From positions 70,342 to 97,499 of the forward strand of contig DGTM01000048.1 in NCBI GenBank assembly GCA_002394305.1: a stretch of DNA of 27,158 nucleotides. The letters run 5' to 3'. The stretch's first letter is position 1, and every line of letters begins with the position of its first letter. The DNA comes from Prevotellaceae bacterium UBA4336. GTDB taxonomy: Bacteria > Bacteroidota > Bacteroidia > Bacteroidales > Bacteroidaceae. Positions 21,833-27,158 of the stretch are shown here, in pieces. A program made the position numbers and the translations under genes. A model generated the notes under the pieces. That model ran no database searches. It was not told the origin of the DNA and worked only from the letters and a program-made list of their open reading frames with translations.

Positions 21833-23947
21833 TCAGTTTTTCTTCGGCGAGGCTGTCAGGGTGATGGTCTTGCCCTTGGTGGCGGGAGAGCCGGGGGCTA
21901 CATCCTGCTTCACTATCGGCCCGCGGCCGTTGATGCGAACGCGCAGGCCGCGCTTCTGCAAGGTGTAGACGGCATCCTTCACGCCCATGCCCAGCACGTC
22001 GGGCACCTGGCTCAGGGGCAGGGTGTCGGGCTCTTCGGTATTGAGGTGTTTGTCCGTCAGCCCCATGCCCTCGACGATGGCCTCGGCTCGCTCTCTGCTG
22101 CCACGGGTCACTTCGGGGACGAAGACGGAGTTCGTGTCGGCTGCGGCCACGGCGTTGCGCATGGAGTCGCGCGACATGATGTACTGCGATATTTCGCTGA
22201 AGACGGGGCCACACTGTCCGCCGCCGGATGCAGGCAGGCCGTGCTTCTTGATGCAGACGATGCAGCTGTACTTCGGGTCGTCGCTGGGGAAATAGCCGCA
22301 GAAGCTGACCATGTACTTGTGTGCAGCGTAGGAACCGTTCTCGCTGAACTGTGCCGTGCCGGTCTTGCCGCTCACCTTGAAGAGCTTGCCGCCGTTGCCG
22401 GCCTTCCTGCCCAGGCCGCCGCTGACCACGTGCTCCAGGCAGTACTGGATGTCGCGCAGCGTGGAAGGCTTGCAGATGCGCTCCTTGATGACCTCCGTCG
22501 GGAACTCGCGCACCACCATACCGTCCTTCAGCTCAGCTTTCACGAAGCGCGGCCTCACCATCTTGCCGCCGTTGGCAATGGCATTGTAGAAGGTGAGGGT
22601 GCTGATGGGCGGCAGCATCGTGACGTAGCCGATGCTCATCCAGGGCAGGTCGGGCTTGCTCCAGTAGCGTGCCTTGTCGCGTGGACTGGGCACACGGGGC
22701 TCGCCCTTGCCGACGAAGGGGAGGTCGAGGGGAATGCCCACGCCCTCGCGGTGCAGGCCGTCGACAAAGGCTGCCGGGTTGCTGCCGTACGCCTCGTCGA
22801 TGATTTTACTTACGCCTATGTTGCTGCTCTGCCCGAGGATGTCCTCCACCTTCAGCACGCCGTAGCCGCCCCGGTGCCAGTTGTGGTCCTTCATCTTGCG
22901 GCCGTGCATGTTGACGATGCCCGGGGCGCAGTCCACGCTCTTGTTCAGATCTATCTTCCCGTCCTCGAGGGCCACCATGATGCTGGCTGTCTTGAACGTG
23001 GAACCGGGCTCCCAGAGGTCGCTCACGGCGTTGTTCTTCATCTCGTAGTACTCGCCGTCCTGTCCGCGTGTCAGGTTGACGATGGCCTTCACGTCGCCCG
23101 TCTTAACCTCCATCACAACGGCCACGCCGATTTCGCCGTTCACCAGTTCCTCCTTGAGCTTGCTGCGCAGGGTGCGGTCGGCAAAGTCCTGTATGTTGAT
23201 GTCGATGGTGGTGAGCAGGTCGTGACCGTTCTCGGCGGGGGTATCCACGACGGGCACCTTGCGGTTGCGCATCGTGATGTAGTGCTTGGTGCCGGGCCGT
23301 CCGCTCAGGATGCTGTCGAAGCTCAGTTCCAGTCCGCACTTGGGTCGGCTGCTGGTGTCGTTGTAGAGCTCGCCGATGGTGCGGCTTGCCAGTCCGCCGT
23401 AGGGCTTGAGGCGGAGCAGCATCTCGTCGGCATGGAAGCCGCTGCGGTACATGCTTTCCCTGAGGAGGGGCAGCTCCTTGCAGGCCCGGTACTGTACGTA
23501 TGTTGCCAGCTTCGGGTAGATGCGCCAGGAGTATTTGCCGCGCTTCTTGCCCTGGAGGAGGCGCTGGCGGAACCACTGCTCGTCGCGGTCGGGGAAGATG
23601 CGGGCCAGGCCCTCGGCTATGCTGTCCAGGTCGACGCGGAAGGCCGAGTCGCGGAAGGCTATCGTCTTCTCCTTGCTGACGGAGTCGGGGTCCGAGACGG
23701 CGAAGTCCATGTAAAGGGCGTACTTGGGCACCGTGCCGGAGAGAACCTGACGGTCGCACGAGAGGATGTTGCCACGGTTGGCGGGAATCGTGGCTGTCTT
23801 GCTGTTGCGTCCCACTTCCTTCCAGTAGTCGCTCTCCGGCGGCAGCATGGTATAGATGGTCCGTCCCAAGATATACAGCGCTCCCACCAGCATCACGATC
23901 AGGATGAAGCGGTAGCGTTTGATGGCTTTATCGTTCTTGGATTGCAT
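21833..23947 (-). CDS. ftsI: Class B penicillin-binding protein, transpeptidase with C-terminal PASTA domain (FtsI/SpoVD-like)
   Basis: A 704-residue bitopic protein that crosslinks septal peptidoglycan. A single N-terminal membrane segment (about 13-33) is followed by a dimerisation domain (PANRGNILSCDRQVLSGTVP near 56-75) and the transpeptidase domain with all three active-site motifs: STFK (316-319, nucleophile Ser316), SSN (374-376) and KTG (528-530). A PASTA domain closes the protein (about 648-700, QVPDVLGMGVKDAVYTLQ), as in SpoVD-type proteins and Bacteroidota FtsI. It lies directly after the FtsL-like gene (21-bp gap) and before murE, the classic ftsI position, and is the likely partner of FtsW. 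Confidence 0.92.
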   Translation of the reverse strand: MQSKNDKAIKRYRFILIVMLVGALYILGRTIYTMLPPESDYWKEVGRNSKTATIPANRGNILSCDRQVLSGTVPKYALYMDFAVSDPDSVSKEKTIAFRDSAFRVDLDSIAEGLARIFPDRDEQWFRQRLLQGKKRGKYSWRIYPKLATYVQYRACKELPLLRESMYRSGFHADEMLLRLKPYGGLASRTIGELYNDTSSRPKCGLELSFDSILSGRPGTKHYITMRNRKVPVVDTPAENGHDLLTTIDINIQDFADRTLRSKLKEELVNGEIGVAVVMEVKTGDVKAIVNLTRGQDGEYYEMKNNAVSDLWEPGSTFKTASIMVALEDGKIDLNKSVDCAPGIVNMHGRKMKDHNWHRGGYGVLKVEDILGQSSNIGVSKIIDEAYGSNPAAFVDGLHREGVGIPLDLPFVGKGEPRVPSPRDKARYWSKPDLPWMSIGYVTMLPPISTLTFYNAIANGGKMVRPRFVKAELKDGMVVREFPTEVIKERICKPSTLRDIQYCLEHVVSGGLGRKAGNGGKLFKVSGKTGTAQFSENGSYAAHKYMVSFCGYFPSDDPKYSCIVCIKKHGLPASGGGQCGPVFSEISQYIMSRDSMRNAVAAADTNSVFVPEVTRGSRERAEAIVEGMGLTDKHLNTEEPDTLPLSQVPDVLGMGVKDAVYTLQKRGLRVRINGRGPIVKQDVAPGSPATKGKTITLTASPKKN

Positions 23948-23968
23948 AGTCGTGGACTTGGGTGTGTG

Positions 23969-24529
23969 TTACTTTCTGACGTTGATGACGTAGGGTGCCA
24001 CCTTGCTGGGCACGAGGGTGCTGTCGCCCTGCTGGCGGAGCTTCTGCTCGAGCTGGCTCTGGCGGCAGAGCAATGTGAGTTCGCTGACGCGGGTGATGCA
24101 GCGGTAGCGCCAGTCCTTGAGCTCTGCCTCGAGCTCGGTCTCCTGCATCATCTCCATCTGTGCCTGGTAGCCGTTGGTGATGTAGAGGAAGATGCCGGCC
24201 AGACAGAGCAGCAACATCCGCCACTGGCTGAGGAACCAGCGCGGGGCGGCATCAATCATCTGGCGCAGGGTGTCGACGGTCAGCTCGTCGGTCTCGTCGT
24301 CGTCGCTGACGAGCGAACGCATCAGTTTGCTGCCGACGGGCTCTGCCCCTACAGCGGCTGCCGACCCTTCGGGACCGTCCGGTGCGTCGGTGCCGTCCGG
24401 GGCTTCGGGGGATTCCGGCTCGCCCTGGTCTTTCGGGGAGCGCGGCTCCTGTGGAGTTTCCCCGGTCTGTGGAACCGCTTCCTGCTGTTCCTGCAGTTCA
24501 TCGATGTTGTCTAATCGTATCTCTGTCAT
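23969..24529 (-). CDS. FtsL-like cell division membrane protein
   Basis: A 186-residue protein with a long acidic, Pro/Glu/Gly-rich cytoplasmic part (residues 11-66), one membrane segment (RMLLLCLAGIFLYITNG, about 104-120) and a short periplasmic region with coiled-coil character (EMMQETELEAELKDWRYRCI, ELTLLCRQSQLEQKLRQQG). The topology, coiled coil and position between rsmH and the septal PBP fit the FtsL slot. Bacteroidota members of this slot are annotated as FtsL-like and are barely similar to E. coli FtsL. The disordered N-terminus is longer than usual. Gaps are 22 bp after rsmH and 21 bp before the PBP gene. Confidence 0.75.
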   Translation of the reverse strand: MTEIRLDNIDELQEQQEAVPQTGETPQEPRSPKDQGEPESPEAPDGTDAPDGPEGSAAAVGAEPVGSKLMRSLVSDDDETDELTVDTLRQMIDAAPRWFLSQWRMLLLCLAGIFLYITNGYQAQMEMMQETELEAELKDWRYRCITRVSELTLLCRQSQLEQKLRQQGDSTLVPSKVAPYVINVRK

Positions 24530-24551
24530 CTCGCCTTAACCTTTTTTTCGT

Positions 24552-25487
24552 TTACATTTGTCCCTCGGCTTGCTTTTTCTCTGCCACGCGAAGCTTTGCC
24601 GAGCGGCTGCGCGGATTGCTCTCCTGCTCTTCGGCGCTCGGGGTGATGACGCCGCGGCTGACGGCCTCGAGCGGGGCATGGCTGCGCCCGAAGACGTCGG
24701 TCTCTACTTTTCCCTCCGGGTTGCCGGCCTTCACGATGTTCTTCACCATACGGTCCTCGAGGGAATGGTAGGTGAGGATGCTGAGCCTGCCGCCCGGGCG
24801 GAGCAGTTCGGTGGCGGCGCTGAGCATCTGCCGGAGGGCGAGCATCTCGCCGTTGACCTCGATGCGCAATGCCTGAAAGACGCGGGCCAGGTCTTTCTTC
24901 TCGCGGTCGTATCCCATGAGGGGGCGCAGCACTTCGACCAGCTGGGAAGTGGTGGCGATGGTCTGCTGCTGGCGTGCCCGTACGATGGCCGCGGCGATGC
25001 GCCGACTGTTCTTGAGCTCTCCGTAGAGGTAGAGGATGTCGGCCAACTGCTCTTCGCTGTACTCTGCCACGATGCGCTGTGCGGTGAGGGTGGCCCGCTG
25101 GTTCATGCGCATGTCCAGCGGCGCGTCGAAGCGGAAGCTGAAGCCCCGGCTTTCCTCGTCGAGGTGGTGGCTGCTCACTCCCAGGTCTGCCAGGATGCCG
25201 TCCACCTGGCTGTGCCCGTAGTAGCGCATCCAGTTCCGCAGGAAGCGGAAGTTGCTGCGGACGAAGGTGAAGTTCTCAGCCTGTCCGTCATCGGCGGGAA
25301 TGGCATCGGCGTCCTGGTCGAAGCTGTAGAGGTGGCCCGTGCCTTGCAGCCGGCGCAGAATCTCGCGGCTGTGTCCGCCACCGCCGTAGGTGAGGTCCAC
25401 GTAGATGCCGCCGGGGCGGATGTTCAGCCCGTCCACCGTCTGGTGCAGCAGCACCGGTATATGATATTCCTCACACTTTGCGTACAT
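24552..25487 (-). CDS. rsmH: 16S rRNA (cytosine(1402)-N(4))-methyltransferase
   Basis: A 311-residue AdoMet-dependent methyltransferase that modifies C1402 in the decoding centre of 16S rRNA (formerly MraW). HIPVLLHQTVDGL (9-21), the AdoMet loop VDLTYGGGGHSREIL (30-44), ILADLGVSSHHLDEESRGFSF and LSILTYHSLEDRMVKN near the C-terminus are characteristic of RsmH. Full length. Second gene of the dcw cluster, 88 bp after mraZ. That spacer is AT-rich and holds no array. Confidence 0.94.
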   Translation of the reverse strand: MYAKCEEYHIPVLLHQTVDGLNIRPGGIYVDLTYGGGGHSREILRRLQGTGHLYSFDQDADAIPADDGQAENFTFVRSNFRFLRNWMRYYGHSQVDGILADLGVSSHHLDEESRGFSFRFDAPLDMRMNQRATLTAQRIVAEYSEEQLADILYLYGELKNSRRIAAAIVRARQQQTIATTSQLVEVLRPLMGYDREKKDLARVFQALRIEVNGEMLALRQMLSAATELLRPGGRLSILTYHSLEDRMVKNIVKAGNPEGKVETDVFGRSHAPLEAVSRGVITPSAEEQESNPRSRSAKLRVAEKKQAEGQM

Positions 25488-25575
25488 TATTATATATATT
25501 ATATAGAGAGACGAAATAAGAAGACATCTTACCCGATTCCTTTGCTTTTTTTTCTGGAAAGAAGGATAGGGACGG

Positions 25576-26028
25576 CTATTCCGCCTTGTCTGCCATCATG
25601 TCCTCCAGGAGGTCCCCCACTTTCTCCGGATCGCTGAGCAGTTCGTCGGCAGACGCTCGGTTCCATATCTCGATGACATCGTCCACGCCGATGAAGCGCA
25701 CTTCGCCTTTTATCTCGGCATATTCCAGGTAGCGACGCGGGATGAGCATCCTTCCGCCGCTGTCCAGCGTGATGTTCTCGGCATCAGCTGTGAAGAGACG
25801 CAAGACCTCTCGCTGCCGGCGGTCGAACGGATTGGTCCGGGCCCGGATGGCGTCGACCTGTGCTTCCCACACTTTCTTGGGGTAGAGGACAAGGCACTTC
25901 ACGAAGAGATCACGGCGCAGCACCAGCCCCTCCTCATCTTCACTCCGCATCACTTTGCGGAAGATGCTGGGCAAAAAGACACGACCTTTTTCGTCCGTCT
26001 TTGCGTCTATGTTGCCGGTGAATCTCAT
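25576..26028 (-). CDS. mraZ: Transcriptional regulator / division protein MraZ
   Basis: First gene of the dcw cluster. The start at 26028 (MRFTGNIDAKTDEKGRV, 150 residues) is chosen because the -7 element at 26062-26069 would lie inside any longer version, and because it matches the usual MraZ N-terminus. Two AbrB/SpoVT-type half-domains are visible: DEKGRVFLP (12-20) and DSGGRMLIP (89-97). MraZ forms rings that bind short direct repeats upstream of its own gene and repress the dcw operon (known in E. coli and others). Matching repeats are present just upstream here. Confidence 0.93.
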   Translation of the reverse strand: MRFTGNIDAKTDEKGRVFLPSIFRKVMRSEDEEGLVLRRDLFVKCLVLYPKKVWEAQVDAIRARTNPFDRRQREVLRLFTADAENITLDSGGRMLIPRRYLEYAEIKGEVRFIGVDDVIEIWNRASADELLSDPEKVGDLLEDMMADKAE

Positions 26029-26061
26029 AGCCTTTTTTACCTTTCTTGACGTTTTCTGCTG

Positions 26062-26069
26062 CAAAGATA
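26062..26069 (-). promoter_or_regulatory. mraZ (dcw operon) promoter -7 element
   Basis: The minus strand reads TATCTTTG (plus CAAAGATA), a match to TAnnTTTG, 34 bp upstream of the mraZ ATG. The -33 region is not canonical and coincides with the predicted MraZ boxes, which would allow direct competition with RNA polymerase. No other strong -7 element was noticed within the cluster. Confidence 0.65.
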
Positions 26070-26072
26070 CAC

Positions 26073-26093
26073 ATTTCCCCACAATTCCCCACA
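26073..26093 (-). promoter_or_regulatory. Predicted MraZ operator (two TGTGGGGAA repeats, 10-bp step)
   Basis: On the minus strand TGTGGGGAAT is followed directly by TGTGGGGAAA and then TGTG, giving TGGGG cores (complement of 26077-26081 and 26087-26091) exactly 10 bp apart. This matches the known MraZ recognition pattern of TGGG-type direct repeats spaced one helical turn apart upstream of mraZ. They directly abut the -7 element. Confidence 0.7.
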
Positions 26094-26297
26094 CTTTTTC
26101 CAAACTTTTTTTTCTTAGTTGTTGCCGCACCCTGTTGATAACCCTTGTTTCCGTTCGTTATTTACACGCACAAAACGCCGTAAGCATGGCGCATTCAGCT
26201 TATTATCAAGAAGCGGCTCTCGCTGTTGATAACTTTTTCGCAGCAGTGACAAAATGGTGGGGGAAAATTCGCTTGTAACTTTTTCTCTGTGCACTTG
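26094..26297. other. Divergent intergenic region between mraZ and the secreted-protein gene
   Basis: Part of the 329-bp gene-free stretch 26029-26357. Apart from the two promoters and the MraZ boxes it contains two copies of TGTTGATAAC (near 26133 and 26224) and T-rich runs. No RNA gene or open frame of note was seen. Confidence 0.4.
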
Positions 26298-26329
26298 TTT
26301 GCTTGTTTGGAAGAAAATGTGTAACTTTG
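26298..26329 (+). promoter_or_regulatory. Promoter of the secreted-protein gene
   Basis: TTTG (26298-26301), a 20-bp gap, then TAACTTTG (26322-26329) form the best -33/-7 pair in the window. The expected start is near 26336, leaving a leader of about 22 nt before the ATG at 26358 and excluding an upstream TTG at 26334 as a start. Confidence 0.8.
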
Positions 26330-26357
26330 CGACTTGATAAACGAAAACAAACGCACT

Positions 26358-27086
26358 ATGTCCCCCAAACACCTCCTTTTGCTGCTCCTCCTGCCTCTGG
26401 CGACAGCAGTCCGGTCCGCCGATGACGTTACGGAATATTTCCTCGACACGGTGGACAGCGGAGAGGGCTCCTGGCCTTGCCTCTTCTACGAACTGAACTA
26501 CAATACGGACATCGCCCCGGCGGAGAGGGCCAAGTGGTACGGGGCCGACGAGGACGAGAGCTACTGGCGCGAGGGACGCGGTCCCTTCAGCATCGACGGG
26601 GAGAAGTTCCTCGTCACCCATTGGCAGAGCACCGTACACCCCATCCTCATCCGCCGCCACTTCACGCTCACGGCCGAGGACCTGGCGAAGATTGAGGTCG
26701 GCGTGGTGAACATGACGTACAGCTACGACGAGAACCCGACCTTCTGGCTCAACGGCACGCGCATCGCCACAGCCACCGGATGGAACGACAACAACTATGC
26801 CAACCTGCGCTTCACGAACACCAGGAAGAAGCTGCTGGTGGAGGGCGACAACGTGCTCTGCGTATCGCTGCATCAGGGCTCGGGCGGCGGCCACATCGAC
26901 TACGGACTGAGCGTCACCTACGACCCCACACGTACTGCCATCAATGAAATAGGAGAAAACCCCGGCGACAAGGACAACGACGCCTGGTACGACCTCAGCG
27001 GACGACGGATAACAAACGGTCCGCTGACAAAAGACAAGGTGCACGGCATCTATATCACCCAGGGCAAGAAGATCGTCCGCCACTGA
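26358..27086 (+). CDS. Secreted protein with a lectin-like domain and type IX-like C-terminal tail
   Basis: A 242-residue exported protein of unknown function. The start at 26358 (MSPKHLLLLLLLPLATAVRS) gives a clean signal peptide cleaved near residue 20. The centre looks like a beta-sandwich of the galactose-binding type (FWLNGTRIATATGW, LVEGDNVLCVSLHQGSGGG, HIDYGLSVTYD), the kind found as accessory domains of surface glycosidases; this is inference from pattern only. The tail WYDLSGRRITNG followed by HGIYITQGKKIVR resembles the short C-terminal sorting regions of type IX secretion substrates and related Prevotella/Bacteroides proteins. No catalytic motif was recognised. It is divergent from the dcw cluster and probably unrelated to it. 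Confidence 0.65.
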   Translation: MSPKHLLLLLLLPLATAVRSADDVTEYFLDTVDSGEGSWPCLFYELNYNTDIAPAERAKWYGADEDESYWREGRGPFSIDGEKFLVTHWQSTVHPILIRRHFTLTAEDLAKIEVGVVNMTYSYDENPTFWLNGTRIATATGWNDNNYANLRFTNTRKKLLVEGDNVLCVSLHQGSGGGHIDYGLSVTYDPTRTAINEIGENPGDKDNDAWYDLSGRRITNGPLTKDKVHGIYITQGKKIVRH

Positions 27087-27117
27087 GCTCCTGCAGACAC
27101 CGCACGCCGTTCCCCCA

Positions 27118-27158
27118 GGAAGAGCCTAGCTCTTATTCCGGAAGAGCCTAGCTCTTAT
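27118..27158. repeat. 22-bp palindromic tandem repeat at the right edge
   Basis: The 22-bp unit GGAAGAGCCTAGCTCTTATTCC (here split as GGAAGAGCCTA and GCTCTTATTCC) occurs at 27118 and again, directly adjoining, at 27140, where the window ends after GCTCTTAT. Each unit contains the inverted repeat AAGAGC-CTA-GCTCTT. It lies 31 bp after the stop codon of the secreted-protein gene and may act as its transcription terminator. The number of units is unknown because the window ends. Confidence 0.85.

Noticed and set aside
21746..24514. 922-residue plus-strand open frame opposite the PBP and FtsL-like genes; similar long antisense frames opposite gyrB, murE and murD
   Set aside because: They are open because of GC-rich codon bias on the opposite strand. 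They show no signal peptides, domains or promoters, and the minus-strand genes carry clear family motifs.
25488..25575. Internal promoter or repeat array in the mraZ-rsmH spacer
   Set aside because: The 88-bp spacer is AT-rich but has no -7 match and no tandem unit.
26129..26235. DnaA boxes or a replication origin near mraZ (two TGTTGATAAC copies)
   Set aside because: The complement TTATCAACA differs from the TTATCCACA consensus, only two copies about 90 bp apart were seen, and no dnaA or AT-rich unwinding region accompanies them.

Overview
The window looks like a chromosomal segment of a moderately high-GC member of the Bacteroidales, probably Prevotellaceae. The grounds are a Mfa/Fim-type fimbrial operon with DUF3868/DUF3575 and DUF5119 proteins, a Bacteroidota-style dcw (division and cell wall) cluster, promoters with the Bacteroidota -7 element TAnnTTTG, and a secreted protein with a C-terminal tail resembling type IX secretion signals. 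The assignment rests on gene content and motifs only.

Layout. Positions 95-5978 (minus strand) hold a fimbrial operon, transcribed from about 6020 toward 1: an outer-membrane-associated DUF3868/OmpA-like/DUF3575 protein, a DUF5119 lipoprotein, an 800-bp repeat-rich gap, and a fimbrillin lipoprotein. Positions 6548-8521 (plus) hold gyrB behind a repeat-bearing upstream region. After a bidirectional terminator come rpsT and tRNA-Glu (minus), then recO (plus). From 26028 down to 10090 (minus) runs a 13-gene dcw cluster in the order mraZ, rsmH, ftsL-like, PBP (ftsI/spoVD-like), murE, mraY, murD, ftsW, murG, murC, ftsQ, ftsA, ftsZ. It makes the lipid-linked peptidoglycan precursor, polymerises and crosslinks it at the septum, and builds the FtsZ/FtsA/FtsQ/FtsL divisome. 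murF, ddl and murB are not in this window. A small secreted protein gene (plus) follows at the right edge, divergent from mraZ.

The most unusual feature is a set of very short tandem repeat arrays in the spacers. Seven arrays (about 56 units) share a 9-bp unit that reads CCTATAAGA in the sense of the adjacent gene in every case, although the host genes lie on both strands. They fill successive junctions of the dcw cluster (PBP/murE, murE/mraY, murD/ftsW, ftsW/murG), the 3' side of gyrB, the 3' side of the fimbrillin gene, and the first 36 codons after the start of the DUF5119 gene. There the array is translated as twelve X-Pro/Leu-Ile triplets forming the front of a lipoprotein signal peptide. 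A 9-bp array of another sequence (CTAGAAAGT) lies between recO and ftsZ, and an 8-bp array (TTATCACG) between murG and murC. The gap upstream of fimbrillin is built from further motifs that also repeat with a 9-bp step. In ftsZ, ftsW and murD the stop codon itself comes from the first array unit.

Regulation visible in the sequence includes -7 elements for the fimbrial operon, gyrB, tRNA-Glu/rpsT, recO, mraZ and the last gene, and a likely MraZ operator of two TGTGGGGAA repeats with a 10-bp step immediately upstream of the mraZ -7 element. All functional statements come from reading the sequence; no database search was run.
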